From: Erythrocercus mccallii
Taxonomy: Eukaryota; Chordata; Aves; Passeriformes; Dicruridae
Assembly (NCBI GenBank): GCA_013397435.1
Contig: VZRG01000344.1
Location: 33,764 to 97,763, forward strand
Length of the DNA: 64,000 bases
Direction of reading: 5' to 3'
Shown: positions 23,801 to 32,240 of the stretch, in pieces
Layout of the letters: each line of letters opens with the position of its first letter
Numbering within the stretch: the stretch's first letter is position 1
Translations under genes and position numbers: made by a program
Notes under the pieces: generated by a model
Told to the model about the DNA's origin: nothing
What the model saw: the letters and a program-made list of their open reading frames with translations, nothing else
Database searches by the model: none

Positions 23801-26800
23801 TTCAACAAGGACAAGGGCAAAGTCCTGGCCCTGGGGAGGGACAAGCCCAGGCACCAGTCTGTACTGGGGTCACCCAGCTGGGTGGAAAAGCAGCTTGGCA
23901 GGGAAGGACCTGGGCGTCCTGAGCCTGNNNNNNNNNNNNNNNNNNNNNNNNNNNNNNNNNNNNNNNNNNNNNNNNNNNNNNNNNNNNNNNNNNNNNNNNN
24001 NNNNNNNNNNNNNNNNNNNNNNNNNNNNNNNNNNNNNNNNNNNNNNNNNNNNNNNNNNNNNNNNNNNNNNNNNNNNNNNNNNNNNNNNNNNNNNNNNNNN
24101 NNNNNNNNNNNNNNNNNNNNNNNNNNNNNNNNNNNNNNNNNNNNNNNNNNNNNNNNNNNNNNNNNNNNNNNNNNNNNNNNNNNNNNNNNNNNNNNNNNNN
24201 NNNNNNNNNNNNNNNNNNNNNNNNNNNNNNNNNNNNNNNNNNNNNNNNNNNNNNNNNNNNNNNNNNNNNNNNNNNNNNNNNNNNNNNNNNNNNNNNNNNN
24301 NNNNNNNNNNNNNNNNNNNNNNGGGCACACACTGACCACAGGAGGGTCCCTCTGAACACAGGGAACACGTTTTGGCTGTGGGGGTCACCAGGCACTGGCA
24401 CAGGTTGCCCAGGGATGTTGTGGAGTCTCCATGCCTGAAGGTATTCAAACTTTGTCTGGACACAGATGGGCAGCCCGCCCTGTATGACCCTCTCTGCTGG
24501 TTTCTGCTGCCAAGACCTTCTGCCTTAAGGGAAAGGGAGACCCAGTGCTGAGCAGGTCCTTTTCCTGGAGAGCTCAGCATCCCCTTCTGCCCCAAACTGC
24601 ACATGGCAGAGGGTGGATCTGACTGTCCTTGTCCCAGCCAGGTGCACTGTGCTCCCCTTCTCTTATCTCTGTCTCACACTTAGGGTTTGGTGACTCCCCA
24701 GCTAAAGGCCGTGTAGGTTATCCCAAATCTCAGTTGATTTTGTTCTGTTCCAGATGAATTCAACCGAGTAATCATTCCAGTGAAGAGAGGGGAAGAGAAC
24801 ACAGACTATGTAAACGCTTCCTTCATTGATGTGAGTCTTCTCCAATCTTCTTGCCATCTTCTCCCAATGGAAACCACCTCATGCTGCTTCCTTTGGGAAG
24901 AATTTGTCCCAAATACTCCTTTTAGGGGTTTTGTACAGCTCCCTCCGTGTGACTTTGCTTTGTGTCACCAGATGGTGCTGGTTTCTTTCTCCAAGAAACC
25001 CCTGGGTTTATCCAGTTCCTTGTGGGAGAGGAGAGCTGGAACCTGAGCAGAGCTTCCAAATCCTGGGCTCACTTCTGCCCCTCTGTGCTCTGCTGATGGC
25101 TGTGAAGAACGGATCCACATATCCATGGAAATAACACAGCACATTTGGTCAGAAAACATCCACCAGATTAGATTAGGGAGCAATACACGATCCCAAAGCC
25201 TTGGAGAGGAGCCAGGTCAATCCCATTACACCTGTCTGGGTGGCAGCAGGAGGTGAGGCAGGGAGGTTAAGTGCTGTCCTCACTCCCAGGAGGAGATAAG
25301 TGATTGCACATCCTTCTCTCCTGAGCAATCCCGTTGACTCCAGGGAGACATCTCGGATGAGTATTGATCTCCATGCAGTGATGCCAGTGCTGGCCAAGTG
25401 ACAGACCCTGCTCTTCTCCAGCCCAATTTCTGCTTTCATCTCCTAATGACACGGGGCTTTTTTTTTTTTTTTTATCCCCAAAAAGGCAATCACTGGGTTT
25501 GCCCACTAAAACCAGTTTATTCCCAGTTCTAACATCCCTAATTAATTGCTCCCTGAAATCTCCTTTGCTGGGTCCCTGCTGTGGCTGCGGGAGCAGCCAG
25601 GAGCAGCTGCCTTGTTGTGCATCCAGATCAGAAAGCTTCCGTGGCACGTAAGCAATTTGGGCTGAGGATTCAATTTCCTGCCTCTGCTGAACTTTGCTTA
25701 AATGACAAACTCCAAATGACGAAGCATCTGCAGTCACAGTCTGCAGGGAGGGCACAGAGGAGCTGGAGGAGTTTGGAAACAGAAACTCTTTGTGGCTGTG
25801 GAAGAGCCAGAGTCATTCAGCCTTCCTGCTGGTTTTCACAGATCGTAGAATGGTCTGGTTTGGAAGGGACCTTAAAGATCATCTAGTTCTGTTTAGTTTT
25901 GCTTGCTTCTTCCAAAAATCCCCAGTAAAAATCATACCTGGAGTACCTGGAGCTAAGGCAAAGCTCTGCTGCAGCACTCAGAGCTTGCAATACTGCTTAG
26001 GTGTGCTGGAAACCCAAATGAATAAAGCCAGGTGTGTGTAGGGGATATGATCCTCCTAGAATTGAACTGAGCTTGGTAAGCCAGCCATGTCCAAGAGATT
26101 CCTCCTGCTGGTCCCCTGACCCTGTTCCCAAATTCCAGGGTTATCGCCAGAAGGATTCCTACATCGCCAGCCAAGGGCCGCTGCAGCACACGATAGAGGA
26201 CTTCTGGAGGATGATCTGGGAGTGGAAATCCTGCTCCATAGTGATGCTAACAGAGCTGGAGGAGAGAGGCCAGGTAAGCTCCCGGGATCAGCCGCATTAA
26301 ACACCAGGGAAATAAATAAATGAACGGCCAGAGTTTGGGATGGGATCACCCTTAAGGTCCCTTCCCAACCCAAAGCAGTCTGTGATCCTGGGAGTTTGTG
26401 ATGCCTGTGGGATCCCACCTGGTGTTGGGCAGCTGCCAGAAGATTCTTCTATCCAAATCCCATGGGGAAGAAGATGGGGTCCTCACACTGTGCCCTCCTG
26501 TGATGCTTCCTCAGGAGAAGTGTGCCCAGTACTGGCCATCCGACGGCTCCGTGTCCTACGGAGACATCACAGTGGAGCTGAAGAAAGAGGAGGAGTGTGA
26601 GAGCTACACAGTGCGGGACCTGCTGGTGACCAACACCAGGGTAAGAGCCTGGCTGGTCCCTCTGGACACCTGGGTGCTCCTGGGTTTCACTGCCACGAGC
26701 CCCTGCTGGTGTTCCCTCAGCTCCATGAGCTGCTCATTGTCCCAAAGGGATTTTGTCCCTGTATCCCTGCCTCCCACCCCTGAGAGTCCCTGTCCTGCTG

Positions 26801-28952
26801 CTCATTCCTCGACCATCCCCTCCATCCTGCTGCCCACACCACCAGGCCTCCCTCCTGCTCCCCATTCCCCACACTTCCCCTACTCCATGCCCTTGGGAAT
26901 GCTGCTCCTCCACAAGCAGCTTTTCTACAGGGATTGTTTGCCTGGCCACTGAATGTATTTGTCCTGGTTTAGGGCAAATTTGGGAGAAAACCTCCGAATG
27001 GGGTCCCTTTGGAAAGCAAACCCAAACAGTCCCTCCCCCAACTGGTCCAGGAAAGAATTTCCTTGGAGAAAAGTGGAAAAAATTATTTATTTAGCAAACA
27101 AAGTGCCCACAAGCATAAAGAATGAATAAAATGAAACAATAAAACCTCTCGCCGTTCTGAAGAGAGATAGTAAAGAAAGTCCTTTTGGGTGTAACTCAGC
27201 TCTCCCAGTATCTTACCAGTCCCTCCTGTGCTGGAAAATGCTGTTCTGGGCCCCAGTGGGCTGCAGGTGTGAGCTCCCAGTGCTGTTCTGGCTTTTCAGT
27301 CCAGAGCAGGTTTAAATAGTCCCAGGAAAAAGAAAAAAAAAACAATCCAGGGTACTTCTCTGCCTCAGCTAGCTAAAAACTAACTAAAAGCAAAGGAGAT
27401 CTGTGTCCTGCTGTCTGTCCATGCTGCAGATGACACAGTCCAGGAGCAATGTTCCTCGACCATCCCCTCTGTCGTGCTGCCCTCACCACCACACCTCCCT
27501 CCTGCTCCCCATTCCCCACATTCCCCTACTCCATGCCCTGGGAATGCCGCTCCTCCACAAGCAGCTTTCCTACAGGGATTGTTATCCCAAAGCCCCGAGC
27601 CCGTGGGTTCCTTGGTGCAGATCTCTCAGCAGCTGCCTGACCTCCAGCTGTGCCCTCCCAACAGGAAAACAAGAGCCGACAGATCCGGCAGTTTCACTTC
27701 CACGGCTGGCCAGAAGTTGGGATCCCCGGGGACGGGAAGGGGATGATCAACATCATCGCGGCGGTGCAGAAGCAGCAGCAGCAGTCTGGCAACCACCCCA
27801 TCACTGTGCACTGCAGGTAAAGCCTGCCTGGAGCAGCTGGGCCAGCCCTCCGAGGGGATCTGCTCCAGCAGGAGCTTGGGAGAGGGTCAGAATCCCAAAG
27901 CATAGCCTGGATAAACTGGGAGAGGCCGGGGCAGGACTGGCTCCTCCAGTTCTCCGACGCTTCCCGTGGGGATTGTCCCCTGGGCAAAGGCAGCGGGGGC
28001 AGGACAGGGGTTTTTCCCTCACCCCCTGGTTTCTCTTCCCCAGTGCTGGAGCAGGAAGAACAGGCACCTTCTGTGCACTGAGCACTGTCCTGGAGAGGGT
28101 GAAGGCAGAGGCGATCCTCGATGTCTTTCAGACAGTCAAGAGTTTAAGACTACAGAGGCCACACATGGTGCAGACACTGGTAGGTGCCTCCTGCCCAGCC
28201 AGAACCTCAGCAAGGACGGGCTGGGGGCTCAGCGTTGAGCAAAACCATCTTCGATTCAAGGTTTTTGCTCTACATGAAAGAGGGAGTGAGGGAAGATGGC
28301 AGATCATCATCCCTGGGAGTGTCCAAGGCCAGGCTGGACAGGGCTTGGAGCAACCTGGGATAGTGGAAGGTGTCCCTGCCCATGGCAGGGGGTTGGAACA
28401 AGGTCATCCTTAAGGTTCCTGCCATTCTAGGATCCATGATTCTAAGGAGGTAGGCCAGGAGGTGTCTCCCCTTCCTCTTGGAAAGGCACCAAGTGCCTTT
28501 TAAACACTGACGGAAGTTGTAGGAACCTCCTTGGAGACACCCTCAGCCCCAGTCCAGACATTAATGGGCTGAACCACCTGGAAGAGTGTCCTGGAGTGGC
28601 TGTGGAGCCCTGCACATTGGTAGGGTTGGAGCAGGTGGGGCTGGATGAAGTCTTGCAAGAGGGATTTGCTCAGGTTTTTAAAAGAAAAGTCTTCTGGGAT
28701 CCAAACAGAACCTCAGAGAGGGAAGGGGAAATCAGAGTTCCTTTTGCCATGAGTACCCCAGCAAGGGTTTGGGAGTCACAAGGAGGTGAGATCTGCTCTG
28801 GACACCTGACCAAGCATCAGGTGCCGGCTCAGGTGTGATTTTCCTGGTCTAACACTGTTGTCTCCCAAATCCCACAGGAACAGTACGAATTCTGCTACAA
28901 GGTGGTGCAGGAATACATCGACGCCTTCTCAGACTACGCCAACTTCAAGTGA
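5806..28952 (+). CDS. PTPRA: Receptor-type tyrosine-protein phosphatase alpha (21 coding exons)
   Basis: PTPRA is a plasma-membrane tyrosine phosphatase known to activate Src-family kinases by removing their inhibitory C-terminal phosphate. The 21 exons total 2424 nt and give 807 residues (human about 802); all phases agree. Order: signal peptide (1-19 approx), Ser/Thr/Pro-rich ectodomain with five N-glycosylation sequons (to about 155), transmembrane helix (about 157-179), then D1 with the WPD acid Asp415 and the [10 protein letters not shown] loop (Cys447), and D2 with [10 protein letters not shown] (Cys737). D2 has Glu704 where D1 has the WPD Asp, the known reason D2 is weakly active. The tail DYANFK holds Tyr803, the Grb2-binding type tyrosine. 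The intracellular part matches mammalian PTPRA nearly residue for residue, while the ectodomain is strongly diverged. A 395-N gap lies in intron 15 but removes no exon. Confidence 0.97.
6283..6648 (+). CDS. PTPRA: PTPRA coding exon 2 (mucin-like ectodomain)
   Basis: This 366-nt exon encodes a Thr/Ser/Pro-rich stretch with four N-glycosylation sequons (NMST, NATT, NISS, NFSW). The sequence is not alignable by eye to mammalian PTPRA, but its composition, position and phase fit the ectodomain. Confidence 0.88.
6778..6912 (+). mobile_element. CR1 LINE 3' tail (diverged)
   Basis: Only the end (CTTCCAACCCAAACTATTC) is clearly CR1; the left limit is uncertain. Confidence 0.5.
8626..8643 (+). CDS. 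PTPRA: PTPRA coding exon 3 (18-nt microexon)
   Basis: An 18-nt exon between TTTTCTGCAG and GTAAGA encodes the NSDRR motif found just outside the membrane in mammalian PTPRA. Phase 1 on both sides. Confidence 0.85.
9650..9935 (+). mobile_element. CR1 LINE 3' fragment
   Basis: About 285 bp of CR1 3' end, including GATTAGATATTGGGAATAAA and CCTTCCAACCCAAACCATTC. Confidence 0.9.
11560..11620 (+). mobile_element. CR1 LINE 3' tail
   Basis: Short tail, TAGATGGTCTTTGGAGGTC to AAATTATTCTGTAATTAC, directly facing the next copy. Confidence 0.8.
11622..11835 (-). mobile_element. CR1 LINE 3' fragment
   Basis: Opposite orientation to 11560-11620, forming a tail-to-tail pair. Confidence 0.88.
12471..12555 (+). 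CDS. PTPRA: PTPRA coding exon 4 (transmembrane)
   Basis: It encodes [14 protein letters not shown] and a hydrophobic helix ending VLYMLR. Acceptor CTCTTGCAG, donor GTAAGA, exit phase 2. Confidence 0.96.
13815..13888 (+). CDS. PTPRA: PTPRA coding exon 5 (juxtamembrane)
   Basis: It encodes [20 protein letters not shown], the basic stop-transfer segment and the Ser-rich region that is phosphorylated in mammalian PTPRA. Donor GTGAGT, exit phase 1. Confidence 0.95.
13889..15667 (+). other. PTPRA intron 5
   Basis: It contains a long minus-orientation CR1 copy (14897-15475). Nothing else is recognised. Confidence 0.7.
14897..15475 (-). mobile_element. CR1 LINE 3' fragment (longer copy)
   Basis: One of the two longest uninterrupted copies here, reaching well into the CR1 3' region (CTGAGCCTCCTTTTCTCCAG). 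Confidence 0.9.
15668..15804 (+). CDS. PTPRA: PTPRA coding exon 6
   Basis: It encodes [20 protein letters not shown] through FREEFN, including the Ser-rich segment upstream of D1. Exit phase 0, donor GTGAGT. Confidence 0.96.
15805..17528 (+). other. PTPRA intron 6
   Basis: It contains a minus-orientation CR1 near 16343-16770. No exon is seen. Confidence 0.7.
16343..16770 (-). mobile_element. CR1 LINE 3' fragment
   Basis: Same subfamily as 14897-15475, sharing AACCCAGCACTGCCAAGACC and CTGAGCCTCCTTTTCTCCAG. Confidence 0.9.
17529..17619 (+). CDS. PTPRA: PTPRA coding exon 7 (start of D1)
   Basis: It encodes [20 protein letters not shown] and then NRYVNILP, the start of phosphatase domain 1. 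Exit phase 1 at GTAAGT. Confidence 0.96.
18102..18178 (+). CDS. PTPRA: PTPRA coding exon 8 (D1 phosphotyrosine loop)
   Basis: It encodes [25 protein letters not shown], the [14 protein letters not shown] phosphotyrosine-recognition region. Exit phase 0. Confidence 0.97.
18179..19072 (+). other. PTPRA intron 8
   Basis: It holds a minus-orientation CR1 tail at 18296-18425. Nothing else is recognised. Confidence 0.7.
18296..18425 (-). mobile_element. CR1 LINE 3' tail
   Basis: TCATAGAATCTTTGAGGCTG through the CCACATCCACACGG box. Confidence 0.88.
19073..19109 (+). CDS. PTPRA: PTPRA coding exon 9 (D1)
   Basis: A 37-nt exon encoding [12 protein letters not shown] with a strong pyrimidine tract and TTGCAG acceptor. 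Exit phase 1. Confidence 0.96.
19110..20230 (+). other. PTPRA intron 9
   Basis: It holds a minus-orientation CR1 at 19396-19590. No exon is seen in the rest. Confidence 0.7.
19396..19590 (-). mobile_element. CR1 LINE 3' fragment
   Basis: CACAGAATCATGGAATGG through TTGCTCCAAGCTCC; it is internally shortened. Confidence 0.85.
20231..20328 (+). CDS. PTPRA: PTPRA coding exon 10 (D1)
   Basis: It encodes [33 protein letters not shown], a conserved PTP core segment. Donor GTTGGT is weak but reading frame and homology fix it. Confidence 0.96.
20448..20567 (+). CDS. PTPRA: PTPRA coding exon 11 (D1)
   Basis: Forty codons, [20 protein letters not shown] through RKFCIQQ. Phase 0 on both sides. Confidence 0.97.
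20568..21499 (+). other. PTPRA intron 11
   Basis: About 0.9 kb with no repeat or exon that I recognise. Confidence 0.6.
21500..21666 (+). CDS. PTPRA: PTPRA coding exon 12 (D1, WPD loop and catalytic Cys)
   Basis: It encodes the WPDFG loop (general acid Asp415) and ends VVHC plus two bases of the next Ser codon, so Cys447 is the last complete catalytic residue. Exit phase 2. Confidence 0.97.
22225..22415 (-). mobile_element. CR1 LINE 3' fragment next to PTPRA exon 13
   Basis: It ends about 20 bp before the exon 13 acceptor. Confidence 0.88.
22435..22570 (+). CDS. PTPRA: PTPRA coding exon 13 (D1 P-loop)
   Basis: It completes the [11 protein letters not shown]-loop and continues through [13 protein letters not shown]. 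The acceptor lies right after a CR1 fragment. Confidence 0.97.
22571..23376 (+). other. PTPRA intron 13
   Basis: It holds a minus-orientation CR1 at 22715-23065. Nothing else is recognised. Confidence 0.7.
22715..23065 (-). mobile_element. CR1 LINE 3' fragment
   Basis: GGGTTGGAAAAGATCC through TTTTCTCTAGGCTTGG. Confidence 0.88.
23377..23526 (+). CDS. PTPRA: PTPRA coding exon 14 (D1-D2 linker)
   Basis: Fifty codons from [20 protein letters not shown] to GLEEEFK, the end of D1 and the linker. Phase 0 both ends. Confidence 0.97.
23630..23723 (+). CDS. PTPRA: PTPRA coding exon 15 (start of D2)
   Basis: It encodes [31 protein letters not shown]. Exit phase 1 at GTAAGG. Confidence 0.96.
23770..24490 (+). 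mobile_element. CR1 LINE fragment interrupted by the 395-N gap
   Basis: Left of the gap: ATGTTCAACAAGGACAAGG and GGGAAGGACCTGGGCGTCCT. Right of it: AGGCACTGGCACAGGTTGCC. Together they fit one + strand CR1. Confidence 0.8.
23928..24322. other. Assembly gap (395 N)
   Basis: A run of 395 undetermined bases in PTPRA intron 15. Both edges read as one CR1 element, so the missing sequence is probably CR1 interior. Confidence 0.99.
24754..24830 (+). CDS. PTPRA: PTPRA coding exon 16 (D2)
   Basis: It encodes [25 protein letters not shown]. Exit phase 0. Confidence 0.97.
24831..26138 (+). other. PTPRA intron 16
   Basis: A short CR1 tail lies at 25846-25890 and a poly-T run near 25458. No exon is seen. 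Confidence 0.65.
25846..25890 (-). mobile_element. CR1 LINE 3' tail (short)
   Basis: GAATGGTCTGGTTTGGAAGG and GACCTTAAAGATCATC. Confidence 0.8.
26139..26273 (+). CDS. PTPRA: PTPRA coding exon 17 (D2)
   Basis: Forty-five codons, [20 protein letters not shown] through LTELEERGQ. Phase 0 both ends. Confidence 0.97.
26332..26393 (+). mobile_element. CR1 LINE 3' tail (short)
   Basis: AAGGTCCCTTCCCAACCCAA and GTCTGTGATCCTGG. Confidence 0.75.
26515..26640 (+). CDS. PTPRA: PTPRA coding exon 18 (D2)
   Basis: Forty-two codons, [20 protein letters not shown] through LLVTNTR. Phase 0 both ends. Confidence 0.97.
26805..26938 (+). repeat. Left copy of ~130-bp direct repeat around LTR-like element
   Basis: This C-rich block, starting TTCCTCGACCATCCCCTC and ending CTACAGGGATTGTT, recurs at 27452-27582 with a few substitutions and small indels. 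Confidence 0.85.
26954..27445. mobile_element. LTR-like endogenous retroviral fragment (probable solo LTR)
   Basis: The roughly 490-bp block begins near TGTCCTGGTTTAGGGC and is unlike the flanking intron. It has an A-rich middle with AATAAA-type hexamers. I associate the TGTCCTGGTTT start with avian ERV LTRs, from memory only. No internal retroviral coding sequence, primer-binding site or clear short target duplication was found, and its orientation is undetermined. Confidence 0.55.
27452..27582 (+). repeat. Right copy of ~130-bp direct repeat around LTR-like element
   Basis: Second copy of the block at 26805-26938, about 90 percent identical by eye. It sits immediately right of the LTR-like element. 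Confidence 0.85.
27665..27816 (+). CDS. PTPRA: PTPRA coding exon 19 (D2, WPE loop)
   Basis: It encodes [20 protein letters not shown] and ends TVHC plus two bases. Glu704 replaces the catalytic Asp of the WPD loop. A run of Gln codons (QQQQ) matches mammalian D2. Confidence 0.97.
28044..28179 (+). CDS. PTPRA: PTPRA coding exon 20 (D2 P-loop)
   Basis: It completes the [10 protein letters not shown] loop and encodes [20 protein letters not shown] through RPHMVQTL. Exit phase 0. Confidence 0.97.
28180..28877 (+). other. PTPRA intron 20
   Basis: A + strand CR1 tail lies at 28300-28446. The remaining sequence is not recognised. Confidence 0.65.
28300..28446 (+). mobile_element. CR1 LINE 3' tail
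   Basis: CCTGGGAGTGTCCAAGGCCA to GGATCCATGATTCT. Confidence 0.88.
28878..28952 (+). CDS. PTPRA: PTPRA coding exon 21 (C-terminus)
   Basis: It encodes [24 protein letters not shown] followed by TGA at 28950-28952. The YANF motif is the Grb2 SH2-binding type site. Confidence 0.98.
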
Positions 28953-29844
28953 AGAAAAACAGGAACAAAAATCCACACCCACCTTCCCCCCAAAACAAAT
29001 GACAGAAGAGTTGCCTTCTTTAATATTTTGTAATATTCTGTTTGTTAATATACCCCCCCAAACAAAAAAAAAAAACTATGTGTATATATCTTAACTGTTT
29101 TAGAGGTTGGTACCATAAGCTTCATATTAGCTGGAGATTTTATATGTAGCAAAGTGTTAGTGCAGATACTGTTGGCTCCTTTTTTTCCAATGTTTTATTG
29201 GGGAATTAAATAGCGTGATGTTTGGATTAATATTGTCATACCATCTCTCTTCTGGAGAGTTGATACAGGCTGTTATTTTGTTTGTAAATTTTTTTTTTTC
29301 TTGAGGGAGTAAAGCCTTTTTTTTAAAAAAAGAAAGGAAAGAAAGATATCCTGGATCTCATCTGAAAACAAAACCCAACCCCACCAGCACAAGCTTTTCC
29401 AAACCTGCAGGGAAATGGTTTCACATTTTTCTGCCGATCAGCTGTTAAAAAAAAAAAGGAGGAAAAAAAAAAGAAGCTCATTCTGTGTGTGTGTTTATAT
29501 ATAAATACCCTCATTTTTGTACCAAAAGCTAAAAACGTCCTTCCCTCAGAGTCAGGCCACCATGTGCTGCTGGTTTGGAAACTGTAACTGCCACAGAGCA
29601 ATTGGGATTTTGACCCCAAAAAAGCAAACCCCAGAAAAACAAAAGGATTTTTGCTCCCTGCAGGAAAGGTCTGTGTGTTTGGAGCTGGATTTTAGAGCAG
29701 GAATTGGGGTTGGTCCAGTGGCCCTGAGCTGAGGGGGATCACAGTGGCCCTGCCATCCCTGCTGGTGCTCCTTGGACCAGGGGAGCTCCATCCCCAGCTG
29801 CTGGAGGAGATGTCAGATTATTTTTCCTGGCATGCTGAGAGATC

Positions 29845-30060
29845 ACAGAATGAGGGAATGGTTTGGGGTGGGAAGGGATCTCATAGAATATCCAATCCCA
29901 CTCCCTGCCATGGGCAGGGACACCTCCCACTATCCCAGGTTACTCCAACCTGGCCTTGGACACTTCCAGGGATCCAGGGGCAGTCACAGCTTCTCTGGGC
30001 ACCCTGTGCCTCACCCCCCTCACAGGGAAGAATTTCTCCCAAATCCTTACTCCAGGCTTG
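29845..30060 (-). mobile_element. CR1 LINE 3' fragment
   Basis: ATCACAGAATGAGGGAATGG through GGGAAGAATTTCTCCC. Confidence 0.9.
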
Positions 30061-31517
30061 CTCTCTTTCAAGAAGAATCCAAAGGGTCAAGAAATATCTT
30101 GAGGACCAGGGGTGCAGCACTTGTATATTAGAAAAAAAAACCCAAAACAGGTTATTAGGGTTGGTTTTAGTATTTTCTTTCCTACAAAGGAGTGCCTGAG
30201 GAAAACACCTTCCTTGTTCCTCTTGCAGGCAGGGGCACCATGCCCAGGTTAATGGGGGAGCTCCATCCCCACTGCAGAACTGGGAGAACTGGTTTGGAGC
30301 AGAGGCTTCACCCCAAGGATTTCTCTGGACCTTCCAAACAGTGATGGGGAGCACAGGGTCCAGGAATATTGACAGCTCTGCCCAGGGATGTCCTAGACTC
30401 AGGATATAGGGTTGAAATCTAGGAAATTCTGGGTAAAACCAGCCCATGAGTCAGAGTATCCAAGTTTTTCAGCTTTTTCCATCCAGGCAGGATTCACGGG
30501 GGGGTTCAGTGGAGGCACACAGGCAAAGGGGACACCCTCAGCCACCCAAAACACTCCCAAAAGTTGCTTTGCTGCTGCCATCATCCCCACTCCATCACCT
30601 GGTGCCCCTCATGAGCCCCCAACATCACCCCATTGCTAATAAATTCCAGCTCCTAAATTTTGGGGGGGGCTTTGGGCCAAAGCCATCAGTCACACTCAGA
30701 AATAAATGTGGGGACCCTCCTTGAACAGGAGGGCTTCATTTGTCCCCACAGATGGCTCCTCCCAGGAACATGGAGCACCCCAACCAGTCCCTCCGTGCCA
30801 CTGCCTGATGGGTGCTGGCTGCTCCCTGGTGCTCTTAATGAGTTTTCCCCCCTTTTTTTTCTTTCAATCCTGGGATCTCAGGGAGTATCTCAGGGAAATT
30901 TTGGGGTCTGGGGAGCTGCCTTGAGCTTTTGCCACAGCATCTGCCCAGGCCCTGTCCTGCATCCAACTGCAAATATCAGAAAGATGAGCAGCTGCTGGAA
31001 ATAATCCAGGGTCAGATCCTGCCTAAATCCCCTTCCTGAGCTTTGCCACATCCCCTGAGCTGGGAGCTTCAGGCTCCATGGCCATTGCCAGCATCCAGCC
31101 CCAGCTTGGGGGTGACGAATTTGAAATGGGGGGAGAAGTGTGGAAATTGGGGCTGGGGGGGGTCAGGGAAACTGAGGCACGGGGAATTTGCTGCCCTCCT
31201 TTCAACAGCATCCCTGGAGCTGCAGAGGGACCATCTGGACCCATCCCTTTCTCAGCTGCCAGGACATGGGAAATGAGCCCGTTCTGGGGGGTCCCTAGCC
31301 CTGGGTGATGGAGCCACACCGGGGTCAGCGAGGCAGGATCCCCAAAAAGGGGTGTCAGGTGCTGTCCTGCAGTGCCAAGGGGATCTGGGGGGAAAGGAGA
31401 TGCTGGACACTCACAGGGAGGCCGACGCCATCAGCGAGGTCACAGTCCCCCGTGGGAACGGTGGCCAGGCCGACGTCATTGTCACCGAGCCCTTCAAATA
31501 GCGGTGTCTGCCCAGCC

Positions 31518-31643
31518 GGCCACTGCTCCGGCCACCGCTCCGGCCACCGCTCCGGCCACCGCTCCGGCCACCGCTCCGGCCACCGCTCCGGCCACTGCTC
31601 CGGCCACCGCTCCGGCCACCGGCACCACCGGCACCACCGGCAC
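31518..31643. repeat. 12-bp GC-rich tandem repeat
   Basis: About eight to nine copies of CCACCGCTCCGG (some CCACTGCTCCGG), followed by 9-bp GGCACCACC units. All frames stay open because the period is a multiple of three, which explains the long spurious reading frames here. Confidence 0.95.
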
Positions 31644-32096
31644 CTGCCCGCACAGGTGAGGCTGCCCCGGCCACGGCACGGGCTGGGGGGCGCTGCTTGA
31701 CCCAAATCAGACCCCAATGCGGGGGTGGAGGGAGTGTCCATGCGGGATCCAAATGCCAGCAGCACCCAGGGGTGCTGAGCCCCTCCGGCTTCTCCAGCCC
31801 CAAAGGGCACCCAGGGGTGCTCATTCCCTCTGGATCTGCATCCCAAACCCACCCTAAAGAGATGCTGGGTCATCCCCTCCAGCCTCTGCATCCCAGACCC
31901 ACCCCAGCACCACCCATGGGTGCTCATCCCCCTCTGTATCTCCATCCCCCCCGCTCAACCCCTGGGCTTCTGCTGGACCCAAACCACCCCAGGCAGCACC
32001 CACGGGTGCTCAACCCTCCGGCAGCTCCCCGGGGGTGCCCTTGGAGCGGATGCCGGTGTGACAGGGCCATCCGCGTGTCCCCGCAGCCCCCCGGCC

Positions 32097-32240
32097 ATGG
32101 CACCCCGCGGGTCGCTGCTGCTGCTGCTGCTGGCGCTGCTGCTGCTGAGCTGCGCCCTGCCCCGCGGCCGCGGCCAGCACTGGTCCCACGGATGGTACCC
32201 GGGGGGCAAGCGGGACCTCCGGAGCCCCACGAACCTCCAG
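32097..32240 (+). CDS. GNRH2: GNRH2 coding exon 1 (signal peptide, decapeptide)
   Basis: The ATG in context ccggccATGg lies ten bases after an acceptor at 32086, so a noncoding exon lies upstream. The exon ends SPTNLQ at donor GTAGGG, phase 0. Confidence 0.95.

Larger units (their letters stand above)
28953..32086. other. PTPRA 3'UTR and PTPRA-GNRH2 intergenic region
   Basis: The first ~600 bp are AT-rich and look like PTPRA 3'UTR. An ATTAAA hexamer lies at 29205-29210 and an AATAAA at 30638-30643; either could serve PTPRA. A CR1 tail lies at 29845-30060 and a 12-bp tandem repeat near 31518. No gene is recognised. Confidence 0.6.

Noticed and set aside
23531..24604. Frames of 146-274 codons across 23900-24350
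   Set aside because: They run through the 395-N gap and have no real sequence in the middle.
31355..31945. Open frames of 130-225 codons on both strands around the 12-bp repeat
   Set aside because: They stay open because the repeat period is a multiple of three; no signal peptide, domain or consistent splice structure is visible.
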